Position numbers and translations under genes: made by a program. Shown one piece after another: positions 24,701 through 35,164 of a stretch of DNA of 64,000 bases. Source of the DNA: Armigeres subalbatus (lineage: Eukaryota; Arthropoda; Insecta; Diptera; Culicidae). The stretch covers positions 235,602,371-235,666,370 of the forward strand of contig NC_085140.1 of NCBI RefSeq assembly GCF_024139115.2. The letters are read 5' to 3'. The notes below the pieces were generated by a model, which was given only the letters and a program-made list of their open reading frames with translations, searched no databases and was not told the origin of the DNA. Numbering within the stretch: the stretch's first letter is position 1; each line of letters opens with the position of its first letter.

Positions 24701-26055
24701 TTGTACAAATAATCGGCAGCGGCAATATTTAGCGGCGCTTCATGGAGCATACGACATGAGGGTCGCATGCGTCTTGTCGTTTGAATATCGTCATCGATGA
24801 CTTCCTCTTCCTGTCACGGTGTGGAACTGGCGCGACCATGCTGGCGATGACTGTCTAAGGAATGATACTTAGTGAGTTGTCCTCGACTTTATTCTCCCAT
24901 CAGTATGCCATCGAGATTGTGCTATCAACACTAGGGCGGGTTTATCTGTCCCCCTACAATGCACAGTTCAAGAGTTCCCAGTTTTTTCATGCTCCTGGAG
25001 TAGTAAATGTAGTTGCAAATTACTTTAAGAATTTTATGAATAGTCATAAATTGTTGTTGCTATGCCATAAGATGCTGGTTGAATGTTTATTTGCAATGCA
25101 TATTAGACGCCTCTTGCTATAATTAACCTTTATAGCAGATCTTTATTTGATTGAATCTTCATCTTCTTATTACCTGCAATTTAACCCTAACTTCTCTTCG
25201 AACTTTATTGAATTCAAAATCACAAAATGAATCCTGAACTGTAAGTTTTCTAAAGGCGGTGTTGGGCATTACAGGGTTAAAGTGAATCATGTTTAACGCG
25301 ATAAGACTTCCTTCAACCGTATTCCACCCCAACCGTAACAAAGGATATTCTCGTGCCTACCTACCATGGGAGATGGAATTCAATTATGATTCAAGTGTCT
25401 TGTTTAATATTATTTCCATCATCGTCGGTGGAAAGCTTCTGCAGTATACCACCGAGCCGACGCTTACCAATTACGGCTTTTAAGTGATGGCAACAGAATG
25501 TTCAATTAAATTGAACACTGGAATGGCATTCAAAAATATCCCATGCACTGAGATAAAAATCTTGAATGACACTAACTTGGAAGAGAAACGGTCTCAAGCT
25601 CATACTATTAAAAACAGGGCTGAAAATTGTTATTTCGTGTAATTCGATTTATTAGTTGAAAACTTTTACAAAAATCATTTTCATTTATTTCAATATATAA
25701 TAGCTTTATTGAAATTTAATTGTGGTATAGGTTGTTCCCAAATGTTAAAGCATAACGGAAATTCGATTATGATCTGACCGTAAAACAGATACCAAACATT
25801 TGCGTTGGAAACAGTGGTGGTGAGGTGATGCTATCCTAAACAGGGGGGATCTACCTACGTTGTAAAGATTGAGAAGTCTTTAAATGGATCGGGATCGGGC
25901 GCGACGATATTAACCTATTGCCCCACAATGATAGCGCCGATTTGTACTAACTAGCAGTAGCGACAGTTGACGGTATGGTATTGAAAACGGTATGGTATTG
26001 TACGGCACTAGGTTCTAGCAGATAACTGCTACGACATCTGCCATATCACCAATTA
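21741..26055. other. Longest stretch without recognised repeats
   Basis: About 4.3 kb of intronic sequence has no TIRs, tandem repeats or recognisable coding domains. A patch at 24200-24850 is richer in GC and less repetitive and could hold conserved regulatory sequence. A frame at 24208-24465 has no splice sites or known motif. Confidence 0.4.
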
Positions 26056-26235
26056 TAATTGAACGTGATTTTTATGGGACGGCTCTCATATTTGCTTGGA
26101 GTGGGCATGAAGGAAAATTAGTTAACAGACAAAAAGGGGTCGCATCATCGGCTCATGAAGCTGAAGCAATGAAAGCAACATTCTTTGCGCTTAAGTCGCT
26201 CGGGTGGAAGAGAACGGCTAATAAACATCAAGTTT
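26056..26235 (+). pseudogene. RNase H-like retroelement fragment (tentative)
   Basis: The frame starting at 26056 reads IIERDFYGTALIFAWSG and later ASSAHEAEAMKATFFALKSL. The order of a strand-like segment followed by (A)EAEA(M)xA..ALKSLG is what RVT_3/RNase H domains show around their second acidic residue. No neighbouring polymerase pieces were found, so assignment to a retroelement is tentative. Confidence 0.4.
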
Positions 26236-26566
26236 TACCATTAACACTCTATTGAATATAAGTTCGTTCGACATTAGAGTTAATAAAGAATTTATTAAAC
26301 AAACTGATTCAACATTTATTGAATGAGTCTCGGAAAGTTCTACCATGCGAATCTACAAGAAAGAATCGCGCTAGTTCCCCTTCAAAAAGTGCCAGAAGTC
26401 TTTCTGTTCTTTACACTTGAAATGTTATATTTTTTTCAAATGATTATTTACTGTTTTTAAAATGCAGAACACAACAACAAGTAATGATGCAAACAGACGA
26501 GTTAACGTGGCCGATTGGACTGGCTCTTGATTTAATATATTGTTGATTTGTTAAAAAAAAAACTGA

Positions 26567-26830
26567 TTAATCCACCTAGCGACGATGATGCCTTTCTCGT
26601 GTATCTTAAAATGTATTGAAAAATGCACATGAGAAAGGTCAAAAAAGCACTTAAGAGGAATAGATTGCAGTTTTTCTACCGTTTTGCATGTTTTTGCATT
26701 AATTACTATGAATTGCCACCGTCTCTGAATTTTTGTTTTTTTAATTTTTTTTTTCGAACCCTTGGGAAAAAAACAATGGCTTTTTCAATAATTCTAAAAT
26801 GCAACTTCCGATCGGACCAATTTACAATAG
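26567..26830. repeat. CCACCTAGCGGCGATG repeat, partial copy
   Basis: TTAATCCACCTAGCGACGAT, then TGCCTTTCTCGTG, and later TCCGATCGGACCAATTTAC, match the beginning and first internal unit of the longer copy at 32521-33207. Confidence 0.65.
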
Positions 26831-27744
26831 CAAACAATTAATTAACCTTCTTTCTGTGCGCTGGGGCCACTTTGAACATCTGCCAGTTTTTTAACAGCGG
26901 TGGAAGTTAATTTTTTAAACTTGTTAATGTTGGGGCAAGAGTGTAACCTCTATATTCGTTATTTTTCTCGAGAGTGAAGCTGTCAAAAACGTAAACACAG
27001 TTGTTGCGTTCACATTGGAAAAGAATGGTGTGTAAATACCCGGTCTCTTCCCGAAAAAAGTTTCCCAAGTAAAAGGTCACATTAAAATTATATCCACATA
27101 TGTTGTTATGTTACACTTAATTTCGAAAACAAAATTTGTTATAAACTTGATGCAGGATGTTGAATTATCTAAATTTATATAAAAATTACACTAGTCGTAA
27201 CAAAAATCTTTAAAATTTTATCACAAAAATAACATATTTTATTATGAATTTTAATATAACAATAACTAATTTATAGCAGAATCAGATACAAAATATATTT
27301 TTCTATGTAGTTGGATTTTTACAGGGGTTGATAGGTTTTTGTCTGAACAAGACTATTTTTCAAGAAAATAAAACCAAGCCCATTACAAATCAGTCACATA
27401 AAATCTATGGCTGGGAGTCTTAGCTACATCCTTTATTATTGCCTGCTTTGGGGCAAATCGGTGTTAAGCATTGCCTGAATCATATTACACACTTAAAATT
27501 TTTCACCGATCTCGGCAGTGCTCGGTTCAAGTTCGTTAGCTGAAATATCGGCTGAATGGACGTATGATTATTTTGCTTTACAGCTAAGATATCAGCAAAA
27601 AATAACGAATCGAGCGCTCGACTGTGCGGTTCTTGGCAAAAGATTAAAAAAAATGCCGAGCTGAACTAAGTGTGTATGATAAAGTCTTGTTACAATATTT
27701 GAAAGATAATGGCCACTAATAATAAAATTTTATGAAAACCCTTA
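26831..27744. other. No recognised element
   Basis: AT-rich sequence in which I see no gene or bounded repeat. Confidence 0.35.
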
Positions 27745-28653
27745 TGGGGAGATCTCCCAGTGCCGGACACATAAGCCATTTAAAGAAAAACTCTCTAATC
27801 ATCCGGATTATGTTCACTTGTATACCATATATACAAAATATGATCATTGATGATTCATACAAACTATATTTGATCATTTGAATACGTTTTTGGACGATGT
27901 ATTTTGATGTTGAATTTTGATGAAAATTTTCACGGTTCAGAAAAGCGTCTCCTAGTACCGGACACTATTGCATCATGTTCAAATATGACCAAGTTCTTGT
28001 TACATGAGTAAAGACATCATTTAGAATAGTAATATTTCTAACTTGCTTCAAGTTGTAGATATTAACACGTGTTAGTAGAGCTTACTTGACTCTCCAGCTA
28101 AATTTCTTATATCCTATTCAAAATTCCCACCATTTTCAATGACATCCTCAAATTTTGTTTCTGCTTATTTCTGTGGCTTTCTGATACCTTAGCAAGAAAA
28201 AACAATTGAATTGAAGTAAGTTTAACAAAACAGGTGCAAAGAATGGCTATTTGATCACATAAAAAACTCAGTGTCCGGACCCGGGGGACAGCTACCGGAT
28301 ACAGAAATTGATTTTGCACCACATATACATTATATATCTAACAAATCGTGAACGCTATTTAAAATATGATTAATATTGACCATCTCGACACAATCAGAAT
28401 GCATTCGATTGATTTTAATATTGTTGATTCAAACCTTCTAAAGTAAGGCGAAACATGAAAGTTTTTGACATTTTTGTTCAATTTCAAATTTTGTAAAAAG
28501 TTTACAAAATGAGGATCTGATATACCATGCAGGTAAAGGACTTTTCAATACCTTTCTTCTGTACTACATAAGATGATGAAGGGATCTCTGCAAGTGCCGT
28601 TCTAAGAAGTGTCCGGTATTGGGAGGTGTCCGGCGCTGGGGGATCTCCCCCTA
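27745..28653. mobile_element. 0.9-kb TIR element, GGGGAGATCTCCCAGTGCCG ends
   Basis: The left end GGGGAGATCTCCCAGTGCCG continues GACAC and matches the inverse of the right end (GTGTCCGGCGCTGGGGGATC) for about 27 bases with 2-3 mismatches. Additional GTGTCCGG or CCGGACAC motifs occur inside (27762, 27957, 28271, 28610, 28627). TA lies at both borders. There is no transposase frame. Confidence 0.78.
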
Positions 28654-28849
28654 TAGACCCGTAAATTACTGAACCGATCGGCGTAAAAATTTGTATGTAG
28701 GGGTTTTTTGGGGCATGAAAAAGAAAAATAAAGTTTTACTCTGGGATTACATTTGCCTCTTCAGAATACTTCATCGGGCCAAATGAAATCGAACCGCAGA
28801 GTAAACGTCAAAACTAAAATTGAGAATGCAAAAAAAATCGTATTAACTA

Positions 28850-29066
28850 GGGGAATTGTCCCGATCACCATCTCACTGAACATATATTCATCTCATCGCT
28901 AAACAAAGAAATACGGCACCAATTACGTCGCTTCTTTTTGTCAGCATGCGTGCTCACTGCTGAGAAAAATCACAAAAATAATAAACGAACCAAATTCCTT
29001 TCCATTGCTTTGTTTTTGATGGGATGAATATCGGAGCCATGAGATGAAGTCCAGGGGCAGTTCCCC
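28850..29066 (+). mobile_element. MITE, TAGGGGAACTGT family, copy 2
   Basis: The ends GGGGAATTGTCCC and GGGGCAGTTCCCC (rightmost) are inverted relative to each other, with TA at 28848-28849 and 29067-29068. The interior is the reverse complement of copy 1 at 1997-2197. Length is 217 bp. Confidence 0.82.
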
Positions 29067-29218
29067 TAATTAATTTTGAGCGAGACAAAGTTCGATGGGT
29101 CAGCTAGTGAGAAATAAATATCACAATGTGTTAAAGTTGTCAGTTTTTCTTATGCTAGTCAGTATTTGTTATACTCTTCTAGTCGGTTTGCCAGTGCTGC
29201 ACAATGGTCGGAATATAA

Positions 29219-30126
29219 CCCTCTCAAGACCGCCTCTAGACGGGGTATTTTGATTATTTTTTGTAATTTTCAATTGATCATATTTCGAAAATGTCGATGT
29301 CGATCAATAATATAAACTTCAATGCATGTTTAAGGCTGTTAACCATTCCACCGATTCGTTTAACTTTTAGTTAAAATTTGACACTTCGATGGTTATTTTC
29401 CCATCGAGGTTAAAATTTTACTCCAAAGCGGACCCATTTGAGTTTTGACAGATTGATAGTTATTCGGAACGAAATAGATTTGGCGCCAATTTTCTCGCGA
29501 GCAAAGTTTAACTATTGAACTGTCAAATCTAACCATGCTCCGGAGCAGGATTATTTATAACCACGGCGAAATAACCATCGAACTGTCAAATTTTAACTAA
29601 AAGTTAAACGAATCGTTGGAATGGTTCACAGCCTAAATGTGGTTTGAAGTTAGTTTTCAAAGTTCTACACATTTATAAAAAAAATATTGAAAATTGAGTA
29701 ATATTTTGTTGCTTCGTGTTTTCGCTCGTATACCTTTGAAGAGTGAAATATATCTAGTTTAGTATTTTTCTACAACTAACCTTATTCAATAGAAGGTTAT
29801 AGTTGTGAATGTTACACTCTAAATTATTTATCCAACTCGTTACACGGAAAATGAAAAATTAACTCTGAAACTTTAAAAATTGCAATAAGTCAGCATTGAA
29901 TAATAATATTCAAACTCTAAATATATAGATTAATCAAAAAAGATTAATAGATTCAAGAAATTATTTGATTGGATAAAAAACTTGAAAACCAAAATTCTTA
30001 AAAATCAAAGTGTGAAATTGACAAAATTGCGAAATAAAATTTTTTAATTCCCAAACCGTGTTTAGGTCGATTTTAGAAAGCAAAATAGTGATTTTGGGCG
30101 AAAACAAAAATTTGTGTTATAGAGGG
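29219..30126 (+). mobile_element. piggyBac-like MITE (CCCTCT ends), copy 1, interrupted
   Basis: It begins CCCTCTCAAGACCG, preceded by ATAA, and ends ATAGAGGG, followed by TTAA. TTAA targets with CCCT ends are typical of piggyBac-type MITEs. The part from 29221 to about 29990 is repeated in inverse at about 33725-34190. Copy 1 carries a Harbinger-type MITE (29334-29633) that copy 2 lacks. Confidence 0.6.
29334..29633. mobile_element. 300-bp PIF/Harbinger-type MITE with TAA target site
   Basis: The ends GGCTGTTAACCATTCC and (inverse) GGCTGTGAACCATTCC continue as matching TIRs for about 65 bases with few mismatches. TAA is duplicated on both sides (29331-29333, 29634-29636). The homologous site in the inverted copy near 34090 is empty and reads TGTTCAAATTTGG against TGTT-TAA-ATGTGG here, which fixes the borders. 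GGC ends and 3-bp TWA targets are typical of Harbinger. Confidence 0.88.
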
Positions 30127-30349
30127 TTAACGACATAATCCGATAACTCAAAAACCATCAGCGCCAGAGTTTTGACATCTTCGAAAAAAATTATCTACAA
30201 GAAAAGATATTTTTTGTGTAAATTGTCATAAGTGTGGCTCTTTCGTGACAAGTTTTGTGAAAGTTTTATAGTTTTATAAACTTTCAATAAGGGGATCGTA
30301 CTATTCTACAAAGTTGTAGAGAACATAATTCTAAGCATTTTTATCTCAT

Positions 30350-31454
30350 ACTAGTCTGCCCGGCAGACGTTGTCCTGCATAGTAGGCGAAAATGCGCGAA
30401 TCTAAATTTTAGTTTTTTTAAGATTTACTCAACCCTACTCGAGATTTTCGCATGAGAAAATATAATATAAACCCATCGGAAATGATAACGAACATATCTG
30501 CTGAAGGCAGTGTTGATAGAATCATGCTCAAATCTCACTCCCCGAGCAAAAATGAATAACTTATTGATAACAAATTCTATTATCCGGTTATCGGACATTT
30601 TGATAACTGAATTTGTTATCATTTTGGCTGAATTAACAGCCAACATAACAAAAATGATACCAGAATTTTGCTCCTGGAATAACTAAATGAAAACAAATTA
30701 AGTTATCACTGATACCAAGTTGATAACACATTTTGTTATACATATTATTGACTCAAATAACTAACTTAGTTATCAATTAGTTATCACTCATCACTGTTTT
30801 ATCGACCAAAATAGTTGAATCTTCTTTGCCGACTTCGTTACGCATTGAAAAAAATGTTGGCATTCACTGGGGTTCGAACTCGAATCACGTGATTGTACGG
30901 CGACGTCTCTGGGCACTCACCCAATTACGCTTTCTTGTGGAGCAAAAGAGAAGAGCACTACGCTTCATACAAACTTGTATTTACTGAAGACTATTTATAA
31001 TCAAATCATGATGCCATGACATCACCGAAGCCTCATGTGCGAGCTGACTCGCTTGCGATTCTGCAGGGAGAGCATCGCGCATGAGTTTTTCACGCAGAAT
31101 CGCATCGTTCCGCTTATTCGCCGAAAAATGATTTTGCTCCAAAAAGTGTCAAAACACATTCGAAGCGTATTTTATGTTTACGTATGGATTTATTACCCAT
31201 TGTTATAGTGAAGAAAGTTATTAATTTAACGAATAAAAACACCCAGAAATCACGCAATGTTGCAAATCGTGAGTAGAATCATAGACGATTCTCTGGACCA
31301 TCGGGTAGGGCTTGCCTTGCGCTTGGTTTAAATTGTGGATGAGATTTGAGAATTTGAGTTTTTTTCCAACACTGACTGAAGGAATTAAAAAATCCATCCA
31401 GCCGTTTTCAAGTTATGCGGATACGAACATAGACCATTTTATTTTTATATATAG
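30350..31454 (+). repeat. Interspersed repeat (TGCCCGGCAGACGTTGTCC), interrupted copy
   Basis: It starts CTAGTCTGCCCGGCAGACG and ends GTTATGCGGATACGAACA followed by TTTTTATATATAG. The short copy at 59374-59634 has the same 5' and 3' parts continuously. In this copy they are separated by the 867-bp element at 30508-31374. I could not assign the family to a superfamily. Confidence 0.75.
30508..31374. mobile_element. 867-bp hAT-type nonautonomous element with 8-bp TSD
   Basis: The ends CAGTGTTGATAGAAT and (inverse) CAGTGTTGGAAAAA are followed on both sides by CTCAAATCTCA. The flanks are GCTGAAGG (30500-30507) and ACTGAAGG (31375-31382), a 7-of-8 match. The host repeat without insertion, at 59374-59634, reads CTGCTGAAGGAATG at this point, confirming the site. 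Inside are a cluster of GATAAC/GTTATC motifs (30555-30795) and a minus-strand B-box-like GAGTTCGAACCCC near 30880. No transposase. Confidence 0.85.
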
Positions 31455-31499
31455 AAAAAAAGAAGAAAAGAAGATAGATAGTTGGTAACATTAATTTTA

Positions 31500-31740
31500 G
31501 GCAGCAATATAAAATCTCCATAAAGAATTAAAAAAACATAAAACATTAAGAAATTACCAATAAAGAAAATAGATTATAAGCAACAAATAAATATAAAATT
31601 TCCATGAATAATACAAAATTTCCATAAATAATAAATAATTTTTCTCAATACAAAAAATAATTAGCACTTATAAAAGCAAAAATTGCAGTTATAAAAAATA
31701 TCAATAAAGAAATCGAAATTTTCCATTGAAAATATACAAA
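31500..31740. repeat. AAATTTCCATAAA-type AT-rich repeat, copy 2
   Basis: It starts GGCAGCAATATAAAATCTCC and follows the same order as 20025-20258, including GCAAAAATTGCAGTTATAAA against GCAAAAATTGCAATTAAAAA in copy 1. Confidence 0.7.
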
Positions 31741-32239
31741 ATACTGCTGAACGTATAATGTTCGGATGAATTTTCATTTAGTTTTCGTCAAAATTGCTGC
31801 CAAAAAAAAACACTCAAAACAAATATAATAACAAAAAAATAAGCATAAACTTATAATTGTGTGATAAGTAATTTTATTTTCTTGGTTGTTCCATATCTTT
31901 TGTTTTAAATTTTTTGTTTGAAACGCAGATAATTCAACTAGTAGTGATGTACCTAATATTTACAAAACAATAAAATGGTCAATGTCCCCAAGGATTACGG
32001 TACTTATACCCTGATTTCTTTATTGGCAATTATCTCAATTTTTCTGGAAGTTTTTATTTTAGTTTTTATTTATTTTATCTCATATAGGTAATGTTTTATG
32101 ACAAAAATTCTAAATTCAAATAGGGCGGTCCCGAAAAAAAACTGTTTCTAGCTTTCACTTTCTTCAATTAAAATGATTTTCTAAAGCTGTCTTAGTATCG
32201 CTTCATGGTCTTTGGATAGCGCATCAAATGTAAGAAAAA
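31741..32239. other. No recognised element
   Basis: AT-rich, with nothing recognised. Confidence 0.35.
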
Positions 32240-32345
32240 GTTTAATTTTGGTGCATAAGGTTTTGTGGGGGCCCGGGCCATGGCACCTCCGAGACAACTT
32301 CCAAACCGAATATTGTCTAGACCGGCACCGAGAATCGTATCCAGT
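32240..32345 (-). mobile_element. Fused fragments of the GGCCGGATTTA hAT MITE and a SINE
   Basis: Positions 32244-32283 (GGTGCATAAGGTTTTGTGGG, then GGCCCGGGCCATGGC) match the right half of the hAT MITE at 60523-60658. They are followed directly by 32290-32345, which matches the internal part and B box of the SINE at 54621-54920 (GACAACTTCC to ACCGGCACCGAGAATCG). Confidence 0.7.
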
Positions 32346-32520
32346 TTGAAGATCGTATTAATTTTTGAATGAAGATCGTAAAAATTTAGCAATCCCATGT
32401 GGAACACATATTCCATGTCTCGGATTTTCGCAATATTTGGTAAAATCGTTCCTTTTTTAAATTAAGCTGACCAATTTTGATATAGAGGTGGTCAAAGAAT
32501 CAATATCTCACAAAAACCCT

Positions 32521-33207
32521 GATAAATCCACCTAGCGGCGATGGTGCCTTTCTCGTGCATTATAAAAATAGTATTTTGACCATTACTCTTGAGCTCATAG
32601 TCCGATCTGATCAATTTTCAATAGGAAACAATGGGAGAGTATTCTGCGGCTAATGCTACTTGCTGCAAGCAAATCGGTTAAGGATAACTGCCTGAGAATT
32701 GAGTGACATTTGCGAAGATTTTTTTCTATAAAAAATGGCATTTTGGTCATAACTTCCGGGCCCACAGTCCGATATGGTCAATTTTCAATAGGAAATAATG
32801 GTAGAGTATTCTGCGTCGAATGCAACTTGTTGCGAGTAAATCGGTTAAGGATAAGTACCTGAAAATGAGTGATATTTTTTTACTCAATTTTTCTTTGAAA
32901 AAAAAGCCATAACTTCTGAGCCCATAGTCCGATCTGGCCAATTTTCAATAGGAAACAATGAAACAGTATTCTGCGTCGAATACAACTTGTTTCAAGAAAA
33001 TCGGTTAAGGATAAGTACCTGAAAAATGAGTGACACTTTTTTTTGGGTGGGTGCGCACAGACACACACACACAGACATCACCTCAATTCGTCGAGCTGAG
33101 TCGATCGGTATATAACACTATGGGTCTCCGGGCCTTCTATAAAAAGTTTGTTTTTGGAGCGATCATATAGTCTTTACGTATACTTAGTATACGAGGAAGG
33201 CAAAAAA
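32521..33207 (+). repeat. CCACCTAGCGGCGATGGTG repeat with three internal units
   Basis: The element starts AATCCACCTAGCGGCGATGG, then TGCCTTTCTCGTG, and ends ATACGAGGAAGGCA, so the outer TGCCTTTCTCGT and ACGAGGAAGGCA form a short inverted repeat. Three internal units with CCGATCTGRYCAATTTTCAA and ATTCTGCG lie at 32601, 32768 and 32928 (periods 167 and 160). A CA run sits at 33060-33072. A partial copy is at 26567. Confidence 0.78.
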
Positions 33208-33724
33208 GTTTTTTCATAAAAAGGAGTTGTTGAATACCTTTTCTTAGAATCAAATTGTTCTGTGAATTAGCCATATAAAATCAAATTGAAATTTATGGTT
33301 TCGTATTTCCTCACAAAAGTAGCGCTTTTTAGCATTCGTTTCATGAGAACACATTAAAAATCGGTTCAGTGGTTCAAAAGTTCTTTAAAATACAACAGCT
33401 TGTGCGCTCGAGTGCTAATGACCCGCTTAGAAGATTTCTCACTATTATAATATTATAGTCTATTATAGGTACCTGGCTTAGGTACCGTACACAAATTACA
33501 TTGTAGGGGAAATAGATAGTCAGATCAAGCGTTACAGTTCATACAAAAGAATTAAATCATACATACAAAAACTATTGCGAGAGGCCGGGAGAGGGTCGAT
33601 TCGTCAATCATATTTTCCCCTGAATGTGAAACGGTTGGTACGGCCGTCCCCGTTTCTTCCTTTCGTAGATTCATGTTATTTATTTCTAAATAATCTAATT
33701 GCCGGGGAGTTATGGATTGTATCT
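33208..33724. other. No recognised element
   Basis: AT-rich sequence lacking supportable features. Confidence 0.35.
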
Positions 33725-34190
33725 TATCTAAATTATTCTTTTTCATCCAATAAAGTAATTTCTTGAATACATTCATCTTTTTTTCATTTCTCAACATATT
33801 TAGAGTTCAAATATTCTCATTCAGAGTCGACTTATTGCAATTTTCAAATTTTCAGAGTTATATTTTTATTTTTCGTATAAATAGTTGGATAAATATTTTA
33901 AAGTGTATCATTCACCACTATAGCCTTCCATTGCATAAGGTTAATGTGGAAAAATACTAAACTAGAAATATTTCCCTCTTCAGAGGTATACGAGCAAAAA
34001 CACGGAGGAACAAAAAATTACTCAATTTTCAATAAATTTTTATTAATGTGTAGATTTTTGAAAATTTACTTTAAACCAAATTTGAACATGCATTTAAGTT
34101 TATGATCGACATCAAAAACTTTTTGAAATCTGAACAATTGAAAATTATAAAAAATAATCAAAGTACCCCGTCTAAAGGTGGTCTTGAGCG
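33725..34190 (-). mobile_element. piggyBac-like MITE, copy 2 (partial, empty site)
   Basis: The reverse complement follows 29221-29990 of copy 1 in order, including CAAGACCRCCTYTAGACGGG at the end and the CTCGTATACCTYTGAAGAG block. It lacks the Harbinger MITE and the terminal part of copy 1. Confidence 0.75.
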
Positions 34191-34229
34191 GTAGATGATT
34201 TTCTGGAAGGACAATATATATCGTGAGAT

Positions 34230-34770
34230 AGTTTGATATATTCTGGATCATCCAAATTGTTCTTTAGTTGAGGACTTGAGATCTTCAGCTGCGATTGTTT
34301 GTAATGTGTTTAACCATGGACAATCCTGAAACTTTGAAACAAAAACATCGTAACACATATAGCAAGTCGAATCAAGTACGAGACACTGTATACGTTCTTA
34401 CAGAAATGTATATCTATAAAAGATACAACGTGTTAGAATTAAATGGAAAAGTACGAAACTCGTCTTTATGACAGGATCATAAAATATATTCTGAATCATC
34501 CAAACTCGTGTTTTGTTTTGTACGCCAACTAGTCCGGGGGAACGTAAAGTGAAAAAATCAATGTGCCGAAAATTGATTGGTGCGCGTTTGATCTTAATGG
34601 TTCTGGGCACGCCTGCTTGTCCGGGATAACGCGAAGTGAAAAAACTAATTTCTGCATCGAAGAGCAGGCAGTGCGACAATGTGCAGTACATCTACATGAA
34701 TATCAAAAGACATCGAAAGATAGTTTTTAAATATTCTGGATTATCCTGTTCGGGACTTGATCTTCTAGAA
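34230..34770. repeat. Three diverged tandem units of about 247 bp
   Basis: ATATTCTGRATCATCCAAA-like starts occur at 34238, 34486 and 34731, and a second motif (CGTAAAGTGAAAAAAT / CGCGAAGTGAAAAAAC) recurs within. Similarity between units is patchy. Confidence 0.5.
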
Positions 34771-34885
34771 TAGCGGTTCTCAACCTGGGGTACATGTACC
34801 CCTGGGGGTACCTTCGCTGGCCCCAGGGGGTACCTCGGACATAAATGCCTAATGGCGGATGCATTACAATTCCAATACAAACTTA
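34771..34885 (+). mobile_element. hAT (Charlie-like) terminal fragment, copy 1
   Basis: TAGCGGTTCTCAACCTGGGG, then TACCCCTGGGGGTACC, begins with the CAGCGGTTCTCAACC motif shared by many Charlie-type hAT elements. The following GGTACCTCGGACATAAATGC matches copy 2 at 55088-55190. There is no opposite end, so it is a fragment. Confidence 0.65.
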
Positions 34886-35164
34886 TTGAAACTTCTGATA
34901 AATGTTTGACTTTTTATTCTAAAACTTCGTGTCGTACATAATATGCATGGCGATCAGTAAATCAAAGTTTAGCCAATCTTGCCTACCACAGTGTATGAAG
35001 GACTTTAGGAAAGGTTAGAAGAACAAAACGATGAAGGTACAAAATTTGAAAATCCTTGACGTAAAATCTAAATCTATCTGATGGAGAAAAGAAAATGTAT
35101 TTGTATATGCTTCCGAACTAAACTCTAGTATTTAATGGTTAGGAGCCACCCAATGTAAAAAGCT

